Source: Polaribacter reichenbachii
GTDB lineage: Bacteria; Bacteroidota; Bacteroidia; Flavobacteriales; Flavobacteriaceae
DNA: 64,000 nt
Reading direction: 5' to 3'
Assembly (NCBI RefSeq): GCF_001975665.1
Contig: NZ_CP019419.1
Span: 124,001 to 188,000, forward strand
Part shown: one piece after another, positions 9,233 to 17,052 of the stretch
Numbering within the stretch: position 1 is the stretch's first letter
Layout: each line of letters starts with the position of its first letter
Translations under genes and position numbers: made by a program
The notes under the pieces: generated by a model
What the model was told of the DNA's origin: nothing
What the model saw: only the letters and a program-made list of their open reading frames with translations
The model's database searches: none

Positions 9233-9667
9233 ATGATTTATAATACCACACATACAAATAAAGAAGCTAAAGCGATGTTTAATGATTTATTAGGCAAGCC
9301 TTTCTCGTTTTTACAATCGATAAAAATGAAAGGAACTGGTTCTAAAAGAATGATGATAGATGAAGTTAGCCCAAGTTTCTTAAAATATATGAATTCGGTT
9401 GCTGATATTAATTATGGAAACATTGAACTAAGAGAAAAAGGGATTTTATTACACATAAATAAAGGCTTGCAAAATTTTAGTTGGGCAATTCCTTTTTATC
9501 AATTACACACGTATAAAACTTCTGGTTTTAGCATTCACGCTCAAGGTAATTTTGTTCGTTTTAAAAACAATAAATTATTGAAAGAAAACAAGAAGTTTCT
9601 CGACAAAATAATCAACCTAAAAATAGAAAACGACAAAGAGTACGATTTCTATGATGTTATAAATTAA
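9233..9667 (+). CDS. Hypothetical protein, first gene of second photorepair operon
   Basis: A 144-residue protein that I do not recognise. It has no signal peptide, no clear membrane segment and no cysteine. It contains a basic N-terminal half with IKMKGTGSKRMM, a central strand-rich segment (NIELREKGILLHINKGLQNFSWAIPFYQL) and a lysine-rich helix near the C-terminus, which together suggest a small soluble alpha+beta protein. It begins about 8 bases after a strong TATATTTG box, so its mRNA may have almost no leader. Its position between the cryptochrome operon and TIGR03643 suggests a role in the same response. Confidence 0.7.
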   Translation: MIYNTTHTNKEAKAMFNDLLGKPFSFLQSIKMKGTGSKRMMIDEVSPSFLKYMNSVADINYGNIELREKGILLHINKGLQNFSWAIPFYQLHTYKTSGFSIHAQGNFVRFKNNKLLKENKKFLDKIINLKIENDKEYDFYDVIN

Positions 9668-9675
9668 TTCTATTG

Positions 9676-9951
9676 ATGATGAAGTTAGATGGAATAGCAA
9701 TTGATAGAATAATAGAGATGGCTTGGGAAGACCGCACAACTTTTGATGCCATTAAATTTCAATTCGGATTAAAAGAACAAGAAGTTATTGATTTAATGCG
9801 AAAAGAAATGAGAACCTCCAGTTTTAAAATGTGGAGGAAAAGAGTGCAAGGAAGAAAAACAAAACACGAAAAATTAAGAACATTTGCAAAAGGGAGATTT
9901 AAATGTTCTAGACAAAAATCAATATCAAATAACTCTATAGCAAAAAGATAA
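9676..9951 (+). CDS. TIGR03643 family protein
   Basis: A 91-residue basic protein with the full TIGR03643 signature: DRIIEMAWEDRTTFDAIKFQFGL, VIDLMRKEM, and SSFKMWRKRVQGRKTKH. The first half looks like a small HTH-like helical domain, and the C-terminal tail is rich in Lys/Arg and Ser. This family has a strong genomic association with cryptochromes and photolyases, but no biochemical role is established. Two ATGs (9676, 9679) follow a TTG at 9673; I choose 9676. A gap of 8 bases separates it from the preceding gene. Confidence 0.85.
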   Translation: MMKLDGIAIDRIIEMAWEDRTTFDAIKFQFGLKEQEVIDLMRKEMRTSSFKMWRKRVQGRKTKHEKLRTFAKGRFKCSRQKSISNNSIAKR

Positions 9952-10009
9952 AAACAGTGCTTTGCTTTTAAGATTAGGGTACTTAAAGACAGCACATTAA
10001 AAAGACAAA

Positions 10010-10711
10010 ATGATGATTACAGAAGTAGTACTTAAAGAAAAACAAACAGACCAAAAATTAAATGGCTTTTCGTTCGAACAAATTGGAGACGACCATTTAT
10101 ATACTGGTTTAGAAACCCCAATAAAAAAAGATGCTTTCTTACTTTCTAATGATGAAAAGAAAGAAAAAATTGCAGATTTATTTTCTGAAATTATGGATGT
10201 AATGGGTCTAGATTTAACGGATGATTCTTTACAAGGAACCCCAAAGAGAGTTGCGAAAATGTATATTGATGAAATTTTCTCAGGATTAAACCCTGCCAAT
10301 AAACCAAAAGTGGCATTGTTTGACAATAAATACCAGTACAATCAAATGTTGGTAGAAAAAAATATTACTTTTTATTCTAATTGCGAGCATCATTTTGTGC
10401 CCATTATTGGTAAAGCACACGTTGCTTATATTTCATCTGGTAAAGTTATTGGTTTATCAAAATTAAATAGAATTGTACAGTATTATGCCAAAAGACCACA
10501 AGTACAAGAACGATTAACAAATCAAATTGCAGAAGAATTAAAAAACATATTAGAAACAGAAGATGTTGCTGTTATTATAGACGCAAAACATCTATGTGTA
10601 TCATCTAGAGGCATTAAAGATGATACTTCATCCACAGTAACCTCTTACTTTGGTGGTAAATTTAACAACCAAGATAAAATTCTTGAATTACAAAACACAT
10701 TAAAATATTAA
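10010..10711 (+). CDS. folE: GTP cyclohydrolase I
   Basis: A 233-residue FolE: converts GTP to dihydroneopterin triphosphate, the entry to folate and pterin synthesis. Zinc ligands are visible as C125 and H128 in NCEHHFVP and C196 in HLCVSSRG; the motifs GTPKRVAKMY, GLSKLNRIVQYYAKRPQVQERLT and SSRGIKD are intact. The ~45-residue N-terminal extension before the catalytic domain is longer than the minimal bacterial form. Inference: within this operon it could provide pterin for the MTHF antenna of the four photolyase-type proteins, or a tetrahydropterin. The small paralogue pair follows after 3 bases. Confidence 0.95.
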   Translation: MMITEVVLKEKQTDQKLNGFSFEQIGDDHLYTGLETPIKKDAFLLSNDEKKEKIADLFSEIMDVMGLDLTDDSLQGTPKRVAKMYIDEIFSGLNPANKPKVALFDNKYQYNQMLVEKNITFYSNCEHHFVPIIGKAHVAYISSGKVIGLSKLNRIVQYYAKRPQVQERLTNQIAEELKNILETEDVAVIIDAKHLCVSSRGIKDDTSSTVTSYFGGKFNNQDKILELQNTLKY

Positions 10712-10714
10712 GTT

Positions 10715-10942
10715 ATGGAACTTATTGAAAAAGCACTAGAATTCGAAAAAAGAAAAATGAGATTCCCAACTACAAGCGACAGAATCTTAGCAGCAAGAGA
10801 AGCAAAATCTTTAATCTTAAATTTAAACGAAGTTTATAAAAAGAGTAAAGACAAAAATATAATGGACATTATGAAACGTTTAACAGCCATTAAGCAAAGA
10901 ATTGAAAAGCGTTTAAAAGGGAAACCACTTACTGCAGCATAA
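10715..10942 (+). CDS. Small conserved helical protein, paralogue A
   Basis: A 75-residue, highly charged, all-helical protein with no recognised domain: MELIEKALEFEKRKM, TTSDRILAAREAKSLIL, and a lysine/arginine-rich end IEKRLKGKP. It is followed 75 bases later by a close paralogue (11018-11233); about two thirds of positions are shared, including EFE-RK-F-TTSDRILA-RE-K-LIL-LNEVYK and IMKRLTA-KQ-IEKRLKG. It starts 3 bases after folE, so it is almost certainly cotranscribed. The function is unknown; basic charge and size would suit a nucleic-acid- or protein-binding accessory protein. Confidence 0.75.
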   Translation: MELIEKALEFEKRKMRFPTTSDRILAAREAKSLILNLNEVYKKSKDKNIMDIMKRLTAIKQRIEKRLKGKPLTAA

Positions 10943-10957
10943 TATTTTCAGATTTTC

Positions 10958-10988
10958 CTTGCAATTCTAACTTTTATAATTATATTGC
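10958..10988 (+). promoter_or_regulatory. Possible internal promoter before second small paralogue
   Basis: CTTG at 10958-10961, a 19-base spacer and a -7-like TATATTGC at 10981-10988 match the Bacteroidota promoter loosely (one mismatch in TAnnTTTG). It lies in the only intergenic gap of this part of the operon. Confidence 0.35.
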
Positions 10989-11017
10989 CAAATTAGATAA
11001 AAGAGAGAAACCAAAGA

Positions 11018-11233
11018 ATGAATTTATTAGAAAGAGCTGTAGAGTTTGAGAACAGAAAATTCTCATTTAAAACAACAAGTGATAGAATATTGGCCTCAAG
11101 AGAGGTTAAAGCTTTAATATTAGAGCTTAATGAAGTATACAAACAAGATAAAGATCCAGAAATAATGGATCAAATGAAGCGCTTAACCGCAGTTAAACAA
11201 AAAATTGAAAAGCGCTTAAAAGGAAGACCTTAG
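11018..11233 (+). CDS. Small conserved helical protein, paralogue B
   Basis: A 71-residue paralogue of the protein at 10715-10942, sharing the core TTSDRILASRE, LNEVYK and KRLTAVKQKIEKRLKG. It lacks the C-terminal PLTAA tail of its neighbour. The two genes arose by tandem duplication and are kept in the same orientation; conservation at the protein level is higher than at third codon positions, so both appear to be under selection. The function is unknown. An SDR gene follows after 5 bases. Confidence 0.75.
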   Translation: MNLLERAVEFENRKFSFKTTSDRILASREVKALILELNEVYKQDKDPEIMDQMKRLTAVKQKIEKRLKGRP

Positions 11234-11238
11234 AGCAA

Positions 11239-11922
11239 ATGAATAAAATTTTAATTATTGGAGGAAGCAAAGGAATTGGTAATTCAATTATCAATGCTTT
11301 GGTTAATGAAAACAAAATTATTAACATTAGCAGAACTGCGCCTTTGCAGCCTCACAGTAATTTAACACACCATCCGTGTGATATTCTTATAGATGATTTA
11401 CCAAATATAGAAGAAATAGATAAGTTAATCTATTGTCCTGGTAGTATCAATTTAAAACCAATTTCTAGACTAAAATTAGAGGATTTCAGAAGCGATTTTG
11501 AAATTAACGTAATTGGTGCTGTAAGAGCAATTCAACATTATTTACCTTCTTTAAAAAAAGGAAACAATCCTTCTATACTCTTGTTTAGCACAGTTGCTGC
11601 AAAATTAGGAATGCCTTTTCACGCAAGCGTTGCTGCAGCAAAATCTGCTGTAGAAGGTTTAACCAAATCTTTAGGTGCAGAATTTGCACCAACAATTCGT
11701 GTTAATGCAATTGCACCTACTGTAACTGATACAGATTTGGCTGCTAAATTATTACGTAACGAACGTTTAATAGATAGCATTAAAGAGCGTCATCCTCTTA
11801 AAAAATTCTTGGCTCCAAATGAAGTTGCAGATCTAGCTACTTTTTTAATTTCTGATAAAGCAAAATCTATATCTGGTCAAATTTTTGAGTTAGACTGTGG
11901 TATTGTAAGTTTTAAAATATAA
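11239..11922 (+). CDS. SDR family oxidoreductase with altered catalytic Tyr
   Basis: A 227-residue short-chain dehydrogenase/reductase: cofactor motif GGSKGIG (residues 8-14), N90 of the NVxG-type helix, S117 in LLFSTVA and the motif HASVAAAKSAVEGL. At the classical YxxxK site it reads V131-A-A-A-K135, so the catalytic Tyr is Val while Ser and Lys remain. The C-terminal half has VNAIAPTVTDTDLA and ISGQIFELDCG, as in FabG-like enzymes. The Tyr change may occur across the photolyase-linked SDR group; substrate unknown. It may be non-catalytic or use another residue. Confidence 0.85.
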   Translation: MNKILIIGGSKGIGNSIINALVNENKIINISRTAPLQPHSNLTHHPCDILIDDLPNIEEIDKLIYCPGSINLKPISRLKLEDFRSDFEINVIGAVRAIQHYLPSLKKGNNPSILLFSTVAAKLGMPFHASVAAAKSAVEGLTKSLGAEFAPTIRVNAIAPTVTDTDLAAKLLRNERLIDSIKERHPLKKFLAPNEVADLATFLISDKAKSISGQIFELDCGIVSFKI

Positions 11923-11930
11923 CAACATTT

Positions 11931-12404
11931 ATGACCGATATTTATAACATAGAGATGAATAGTCTCCAGAATAATCCTATACAATTATCAGATTTTAAAG
12001 GGAAATACATCTTATTTGTGAATGTGGCTTCTAAATGCGGATTTACACCTCAGTACAAAGATTTAGAAACATTGTCTCAAGAATTCAAAGACAAATTAGT
12101 TGTTATTGGAGTTCCTTGTAATCAATTTGGTAAACAAGAACCTGGAGAAGCTAATGAAATTGAAGAATTTTGTGAAGTAAATTACGGAGTTTCTTTCTTA
12201 ATAACAGAAAAAGTTGATGTTAAAGGTATTAACCAACATCCTTTATACAGCTGGCTAACAAATAAAGATTTTAATGGTAAAAAAAGTTCTTCTGTAAAAT
12301 GGAACTTCCAAAAATACTTGGTTTCTCCAGAAGGTAAATTAATTGATTATTATTTTTCAATTACAAAACCATTAAGTTCTAAAATTACAAAACACTTAAA
12401 ATAG
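11931..12404 (+). CDS. Glutathione-peroxidase-family thiol peroxidase
   Basis: A 157-residue Cys-type GPx homologue that reduces hydroperoxides, probably with thioredoxin as electron donor. The catalytic tetrad is visible: C36 in ASKCGFTPQY, Q69 in NQFGKQEP, W124 and N125 in VKWNFQKY. A second cysteine in EEFCEVNYG (C81) is a likely resolving residue, and C63 precedes NQFG. There is no signal peptide, so it acts in the cytoplasm. It lies 8 bases after the SDR gene; a peroxide-removing enzyme fits a light-stress operon. Confidence 0.92.
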   Translation: MTDIYNIEMNSLQNNPIQLSDFKGKYILFVNVASKCGFTPQYKDLETLSQEFKDKLVVIGVPCNQFGKQEPGEANEIEEFCEVNYGVSFLITEKVDVKGINQHPLYSWLTNKDFNGKKSSSVKWNFQKYLVSPEGKLIDYYFSITKPLSSKITKHLK

Positions 12405-12409
12405 TAAGA

Positions 12410-12580
12410 ATGTTTGGCTTATTTAAAAAGAAATCAGAAATAGAAAAGCTTCAAGAAAAATATAAAAAATTGATGGAAGAAGCCTTTAAATTACAATCAA
12501 TAAATAGAAGCGATAGCGATCAAAAATATTTAGAAGCAGATCAACTTTTAAAGAAAATAGAAGTTTTACAAGCAAAATAA
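12410..12580 (+). CDS. Lacal_2735 family small protein
   Basis: A 56-residue protein starting at ATG 12410 with MFGLFKKKSEIEKLQEKYKK, followed by an amphipathic helix, NRSDSDQKYLEAD and a terminal coiled-coil-like helix. This matches the flavobacterial Lacal_2735 family, which has no known function. The hydrophobic MFGLF head with lysines could attach to the membrane surface. It lies 5 bases after the peroxidase and 2 bases before tspO, well inside the operon. Confidence 0.8.
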   Translation: MFGLFKKKSEIEKLQEKYKKLMEEAFKLQSINRSDSDQKYLEADQLLKKIEVLQAK

Positions 12581-12582
12581 GT

Positions 12583-13044
12583 ATGAAACAATTAAAACTT
12601 ACTTTTTTATTTTTAGTGATTAATTTTGGAGGATTAGCAATTGGTAGTTGGTTAATGAATAATGGCCCAACTTCAGATTGGTACACGAATTTAAATCAAG
12701 CTCCTTGGACACCTCCAGGTTGGGCTTTTGGTGTAGCTTGGACTCTAATAATGATTTTTTTCTCTATTTATTTATCCAAACTATTTATTAAGGAAAATTC
12801 TTTGAAAATGAAAATTATTTTTCTTTTTCAATTTATTTTAAATGTAAGTTGGAACTACATTTTCTTTAATAAACATCTAGTACTGTTTGGCTTAATTACC
12901 ATTATGTTATTAACGGCTCTACTATTTAATTATTTTTTTAAATTGAGTACTAAAGTTAGTAATTATAAATATTTACTTTTACCCTATATGATTTGGTTGT
13001 GCATTGCCAATTCTTTAAATCTTTACATTTTAATTCATAATTAA
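12583..13044 (+). CDS. tspO: TspO/MBR family protein
   Basis: A 153-residue, five-helix, tryptophan-rich membrane protein of the TspO (translocator/benzodiazepine receptor) family. The conserved loop after helix 1 is clear: NNGPTSDWYTNLNQAPWTPPG, then WAFGVAWTLIMI, and FNVSW-type NVSWNYIFF in helix 3. TspO proteins bind porphyrins; in Rhodobacter TspO is an oxygen- and light-related regulator, and TspO can degrade porphyrin in the light. Inference: protection from photosensitising tetrapyrroles fits this operon. The DUF3050 gene begins at the next base. Confidence 0.92.
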   Translation: MKQLKLTFLFLVINFGGLAIGSWLMNNGPTSDWYTNLNQAPWTPPGWAFGVAWTLIMIFFSIYLSKLFIKENSLKMKIIFLFQFILNVSWNYIFFNKHLVLFGLITIMLLTALLFNYFFKLSTKVSNYKYLLLPYMIWLCIANSLNLYILIHN

Positions 13045-13857
13045 ATGATAAAAAGTAGTATGAATAACGTACAAAATATTGAAAATAATATAGCTGATTT
13101 AAGAACAAAACTTAAAGAACATAAACTCTATAAAAACTTAAATTCTTTAGATGATATTAAGATTTTTATGGAAAACCACGTGTATGCTGTTTGGGACTTT
13201 ATGTCGCTTTTAAAAAGTTTACAAAACCATTTAACTAATGTCGATATTCCTTGGACACCACCAAAAAATCCGACTTTATCTCGTTTTATAAACGAAATTG
13301 TTCGAGAAGAAGAAAGTGATGTAAATGAAAATGGAGTACCTAAAAGTCATTTTGAGATGTACATTGATGCCATGCAGCAAATTGGTGCAAAAACGGATAA
13401 AATAGATACTTTTATAAACTTAATTTCTGAGGGTAATCCATTAACTTATACATTTAGTGAAACACAGTTAAATCAAAAAGTGGTAGATTTTTTAAAATTC
13501 ACATTTTCTATTATTGATACTAAAGAACCACATTTAATAGCTGCAGCTTTTACTTTTGGTAGAGAAGATATTATACCAGATATGTTTATAGAAATTCTAC
13601 AAAATGCTGATGCAGAAAATAAATTATACTACAAATTAAAGTATTATTTAAAAAGGCATATTGAACTTGATGGAGATGAACACGGACCACTTTCTTTAAA
13701 AATGGTTGCAGAACTTTGTGGTAATGATAATGAAAAATGGAAAAATGCAACTATTGTTGCTAGAAAAGCTTTATTAAAAAGAATTGAACTTTGGGACGGA
13801 ATTAACGATTTAATTAAAAATCAAGAATCGAATAATACCAAACCCATTTTAAAATAA
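13045..13857 (+). CDS. DUF3050 protein (heme-oxygenase-like fold)
   Basis: A 270-residue soluble protein of the DUF3050 family, which is predicted to have the heme-oxygenase-like helical fold. Typical segments are [57 protein letters not shown] and [15 protein letters not shown]; the conserved His/Glu/Asp positions resemble a metal-binding helical core. Substrate unknown. Its place directly after tspO makes a tetrapyrrole- or metal-linked function plausible. A second ATG lies four codons downstream of the first. Confidence 0.85.
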   Translation: MIKSSMNNVQNIENNIADLRTKLKEHKLYKNLNSLDDIKIFMENHVYAVWDFMSLLKSLQNHLTNVDIPWTPPKNPTLSRFINEIVREEESDVNENGVPKSHFEMYIDAMQQIGAKTDKIDTFINLISEGNPLTYTFSETQLNQKVVDFLKFTFSIIDTKEPHLIAAAFTFGREDIIPDMFIEILQNADAENKLYYKLKYYLKRHIELDGDEHGPLSLKMVAELCGNDNEKWKNATIVARKALLKRIELWDGINDLIKNQESNNTKPILK

Positions 13858-13863
13858 ACAACA

Positions 13864-14331
13864 TTGAAAATCTATACCTTACATAAGAAACAAAACTTAC
13901 CAATTTCTTTAGAAAAAGCTTGGGAATTTTTATCAAGCCCAAAAAATCTAAAAACAATTACGCCAAATTATATGAGTTTTGATATTATTTCTGATATAGA
14001 TAAACCTATGTATTCTGGACAAATTATTCAATATATTGTTACTCCAATTCTTGGAATAAAAACAAAATGGGTTACCGAAATTACACACGTAAAAGAACTA
14101 AAATATTTTGTAGATGAGCAACGTTTTGGACCTTATGCTTTATGGCATCACAAACATTTTATCAATAAAATTGATGGTGGTGTAGAAATGGAAGATATTA
14201 TAGATTACAAAGTACCTATGGGCATTTTAGGGCAAATGGTGCAACCTTTTTTAGTAAAACCAAAATTGGAAGAAATATTTGCATATCGTCAAAAAAAATT
14301 AGTTGAACTTTTTGGGGAATACAAACAATAA
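13864..14331 (+). CDS. SRPBCC family protein (TTG start)
   Basis: A 155-residue START/Bet v 1-like ligand-binding protein: N-terminal HKKQNLPISLEKAWEFLSSPKNL, a central QIIQYIVTPILGIKTKWVTEITH strand pair, and C-terminal VKPKLEEIFAYRQKKLVELFG helix. Similar SRPBCC genes commonly lie beside photolyases and SDR/DUF2867 genes. The ligand is unknown. No ATG is available near the required N-terminus; the TTG at 13864, 6 bases after the preceding stop, gives the family-length protein. Confidence 0.85.
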   Translation: MKIYTLHKKQNLPISLEKAWEFLSSPKNLKTITPNYMSFDIISDIDKPMYSGQIIQYIVTPILGIKTKWVTEITHVKELKYFVDEQRFGPYALWHHKHFINKIDGGVEMEDIIDYKVPMGILGQMVQPFLVKPKLEEIFAYRQKKLVELFGEYKQ

Positions 14332-14350
14332 TTTCTGTAAAAAATTTAAA

Positions 14351-15652
14351 ATGAAATCAGCAATTACTATCTTTTGGTTTAGAAGAGATTTACGTTTAAA
14401 TGATAACTGCGGATTATATCACGCATTAAAATCAAGTAAAAACGTTTTACCTATTTTTATTTTTGATGATGATATTTTATCAAAATTACCAAAAGATGAT
14501 GCTCGTGTAACTTTTATTCATCAAGAGTTAGAAAACATCAATAATCATTTAAAAAAAGTTGGAAGTTCTTTGGCTGTTTTTAAAGGAAAACCAAAAGAAA
14601 TTTATCAAAAATTATCCGCAAAATATAATATTGATAGTGTTTTTACAAACCACGATTATGAACCTTATGCTAAAACTAGAGATTTAGAAATTAAAGACTT
14701 TTTAGCATCAAAAAAAATTGATTTTAAAACTTACAAAGACCAAGTAATTTTTGAAAGAAACGAGATTGTAAAACAAGATGGAACAGCGTACAAAGTTTAC
14801 ACTCCTTATTCTAAAAAATGGTTAGAAGCGCTTCAATTTAAAGGACTTCAATTTTATCCGTCAGAAGAAAATTTAGGCAATTTTATCAAAAATGAAAATC
14901 ATTCTTTTTTAAGTTTATCAGATATTGGTTTTACAAAATCTAACATCAAAGTAGCTTCTTTCAAAGTCTCATCAAAATTAATTGATGATTATGAAGAAAC
15001 TAGAAATTTCCCAGCAAAAGATGCTACATCAAAATTAGGTACACATTTACGTTTTGGTACTGTTAGTATCAGAAAAATGGTAGAAAAGGGGCAAAAAAGT
15101 AATAATATTACTTTCTTAAAAGAATTAATTTGGCGCGAATTTTTTATGCAAATTCTATGGCATTTTCCACATACTGTAAACGCTAGTTTTAAACCAAAAT
15201 ACGATAGAATTATTTGGCGAAATAATGAGACAGAATTTAATGCTTGGTGCAAAGGAAAAACTGGTTATCCATTGGTTGATGCTGGTATGCGTGAGTTGAA
15301 CAAAACTGGTTTTATGCACAATAGAGTGCGCATGTTAGTAGGTAGTTTTTTATGCAAACATTTGCTAATTGATTGGAAATGGGGCGAAGCTTATTTTGCA
15401 GAAAAATTACACGATTACGAAATGGCAAGTAACATTGGTAATTGGCAATGGGTTGCTGGTTCTGGTGTAGATGCTTCTCCTTATTTTAGAATTTTTAACC
15501 CAACAACACAAATTAAAAAGTTTGATAAAGACTTACAATACATTAAAAAATGGGTGCCAGAATTTGAAGAATTAACATACGCTAAAGAAATTGTAGAACA
15601 TAAAGCAGCTAGAGAACGTTGCTTAAAAGTGTATAAAGAAGCTGTTTCTTAA
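14351..15652 (+). CDS. phrB: Class I CPD photolyase (deoxyribodipyrimidine photo-lyase)
   Basis: A 433-residue photolyase that splits cyclobutane pyrimidine dimers with blue light. FAD-domain motifs are intact: THLRFGTVSIRKM, ELIWREFFMQI, TGYPLVDAGMREL, HNRVRMLVGSFL and NWQWVAGSGVDASPYFRIFNP. The electron-transfer tryptophans align as W299, W342 and W365, and the substrate Trp as W367. The start is ATG 14351; upstream in-frame TTG at 14303 lies within the SRPBCC gene and adds an unrelated tail. It is the last gene of the operon and the only clearly classical CPD photolyase here. Confidence 0.95.
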   Translation: MKSAITIFWFRRDLRLNDNCGLYHALKSSKNVLPIFIFDDDILSKLPKDDARVTFIHQELENINNHLKKVGSSLAVFKGKPKEIYQKLSAKYNIDSVFTNHDYEPYAKTRDLEIKDFLASKKIDFKTYKDQVIFERNEIVKQDGTAYKVYTPYSKKWLEALQFKGLQFYPSEENLGNFIKNENHSFLSLSDIGFTKSNIKVASFKVSSKLIDDYEETRNFPAKDATSKLGTHLRFGTVSIRKMVEKGQKSNNITFLKELIWREFFMQILWHFPHTVNASFKPKYDRIIWRNNETEFNAWCKGKTGYPLVDAGMRELNKTGFMHNRVRMLVGSFLCKHLLIDWKWGEAYFAEKLHDYEMASNIGNWQWVAGSGVDASPYFRIFNPTTQIKKFDKDLQYIKKWVPEFEELTYAKEIVEHKAARERCLKVYKEAVS

Positions 15653-15765
15653 TGAACTGAAATGCTTAAAATTGTCATTTTTTTAAATAAATAAAACTAA
15701 CAATTATTTAAACTTTTATATTTCATTTTTTTATAACTTTAAGCAATCACTAAAAACTTAAAATT

Positions 15766-16128
15766 ATGAATACATTAGAAGTAGCAAAAAAATGGCAGCA
15801 AATGTGCCAAGAAGGTAAAAATTTAGAATGCATAGAAGAACTTTATGCAGATAATATTGTTAGTAAAGAAATGCCTGGTGTACCTTATGGTGAAGTACTT
15901 ACAGGCAAAAAAGAGGTTTTAGAGAAAAGCAAACAGTGGTTAGATGATGTTATTGAATTTCATAGTGGAGAAATTTCTGATCCTGTTGTTGCTGATAACT
16001 ATTTTACCAGTAAAATGAGCTTTGATGTGACATTTAAAAGCAGAGGTAGACAACAAATGGAAGAAGTTTGCGTTTTTAGTGTAGAAGATGGCAAAATTGT
16101 TACGGAGCAATTTTTCTATTCGATGTAA
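15766..16128 (+). CDS. NTF2-like/SnoaL-like protein
   Basis: A 120-residue protein with the cone-shaped NTF2-like fold: helix MNTLEVAKKWQQMCQEG, then ECIEELYADNIVSKEMPG, a GKKEVLEKSKQWLDD helix and strands ending in VCVFSVEDGKIVTEQFFY. SnoaL-like proteins bind small hydrophobic ligands or serve as isomerases and polyketide-cyclase-like enzymes; this one has no diagnostic catalytic set. It is separated from phrB by 113 bases with a weak TAACTTTA (15734-15741) box, so it has its own promoter, and a strong hairpin terminator follows. Confidence 0.8.
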   Translation: MNTLEVAKKWQQMCQEGKNLECIEELYADNIVSKEMPGVPYGEVLTGKKEVLEKSKQWLDDVIEFHSGEISDPVVADNYFTSKMSFDVTFKSRGRQQMEEVCVFSVEDGKIVTEQFFYSM

Positions 16129-16147
16129 AAATTATTATTCTTGACTT

Positions 16148-16178
16148 AAAAAGCTTCAATTTCTTGAAGCTTTTTTTT
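16148..16178. terminator. Bidirectional rho-independent terminator
   Basis: A 12-bp stem AAAAAGCTTCAA / TTGAAGCTTTTT with loop TTTC, followed by further Ts to 16178 and preceded by As, so it can stop transcripts from both the plus-strand NTF2-like gene and, less strongly, the minus-strand DUF6428 gene. Confidence 0.9.
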
Positions 16179-16222
16179 ATACTTTTTATTAAAATTTTAA
16201 ACTAAATTACAGTAGTTATCAA

Positions 16223-16690
16223 CTAACAACAACCAGAACTAGGGCTACAACAAGAACTTTGTATTTCTGCTAACTTTACTTTAGGTTTAGCTTCAGGAAT
16301 TCCGCAAGCATCTAATGCCAAACAAGCTGTAATTTTTGAGGTTAATAAAAAGTTTTTACCATCAAAATCTAAATTGTATTTGCCAATAGTTTCTTTGCCT
16401 TGGTATTCTACTTCAATTTCTAAATCATCAAACTTAAAAATACGTTCAGACAATTCAATAATTTTAACTAATTTCTCTGGATGCAATCTGTGATCATAAT
16501 CATTTTCTTCCCAAAGTTGAAAATTAATAACAGTTTCGGTTCTTACTTTACCTCCACAATCTATAAAATCTTTTGTTATTCTACCCACTTCTGTTACGTG
16601 AAAATGTGCAGGAACTAACTCTCCATTTGGTAATTGAAAACCAATAGTTTTTAAGTTTTTTAGGTGATGTTTAATTTCTGATAATTTCAT
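16223..16690 (-). CDS. DUF6428 family protein
   Basis: A 155-residue protein matching DUF6428: MKLSEIKHHLKNLKTIGFQLPNG, VPAHFHVTEVGRI, FIDCGGKVR, FQLWEENDYDHRL and a central GKYNLDFDGKNFLLT segment. It ends with the cysteine-rich tail SSCCSPSSGCC, which could bind thiophilic metal or metalloid. This family is usually encoded next to ArsR regulators, as here (19 bases downstream of arsR, same operon). The function is not established; an arsenic- or metal-linked role is inferred from context. Confidence 0.8.
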   Translation of the reverse strand: MKLSEIKHHLKNLKTIGFQLPNGELVPAHFHVTEVGRITKDFIDCGGKVRTETVINFQLWEENDYDHRLHPEKLVKIIELSERIFKFDDLEIEVEYQGKETIGKYNLDFDGKNFLLTSKITACLALDACGIPEAKPKVKLAEIQSSCCSPSSGCC

Positions 16691-16709
16691 AATTTATTTT
16701 TTTAATTTT

Positions 16710-17036
16710 TTAACAACAACTTTCAGTTGGATTTTTACTTAAAAATTTACTCAATTTATTATTTATTTCTTTCCAATTTTCATCATCTATACAATAACAA
16801 ACACTTGTACCTTCTATGGTTCCTTTTAAAATTCCTACTTTTTTTAATTCTTTTAAATGCTGAGAAATAGTGGGTTGTGCTAAACCAATTTCTTTTACTA
16901 AATCTCCACAAACACAAGATTTTAATTTGATGATATAATCTAAAATTGCAATTCTTGCTGGGTGTCCTAATACCTTTGCAATGGCTGCAATTTCATTTTG
17001 TTCGTCTGTAAATATTTCTGATTTAGTTAAGCCCAT
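16710..17036 (-). CDS. ArsR/SmtB family metal(loid)-responsive repressor
   Basis: A 108-residue winged-helix repressor: KVLGHPARIAILDYI, the alpha3 metal box with C41 and C43 in KSCVCGDLV, the recognition helix AQPTISQHLKELKKVGI and wing GTIEGTSVCYCID. It ends in a vicinal Cys pair (C107, C108) that could complete a thiol site. Such proteins release DNA when As(III), Sb(III) or a soft metal binds. It heads a two-gene operon with DUF6428; no arsenite pump or reductase is adjacent. Confidence 0.9.
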   Translation of the reverse strand: MGLTKSEIFTDEQNEIAAIAKVLGHPARIAILDYIIKLKSCVCGDLVKEIGLAQPTISQHLKELKKVGILKGTIEGTSVCYCIDDENWKEINNKLSKFLSKNPTESCC

Positions 17037-17052
17037 ACTACTACATTTATTT

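Noticed and set aside
10958-11017. Riboswitch or attenuator in the gap between the small paralogues
   Set aside because: No stable hairpin or known aptamer pattern is visible; a weak promoter explains the gap.
14303-14350. Upstream TTG start for the CPD photolyase
   Set aside because: It lies inside the SRPBCC gene and adds 16 residues unlike the family; ATG 14351 begins directly at the conserved strand.
15681-15724. Possible third TetR operator before the NTF2-like gene
   Set aside because: TTAAAC at 15708-15713 is present, but no GTTTAAC half-site exists at the required 28-base distance.
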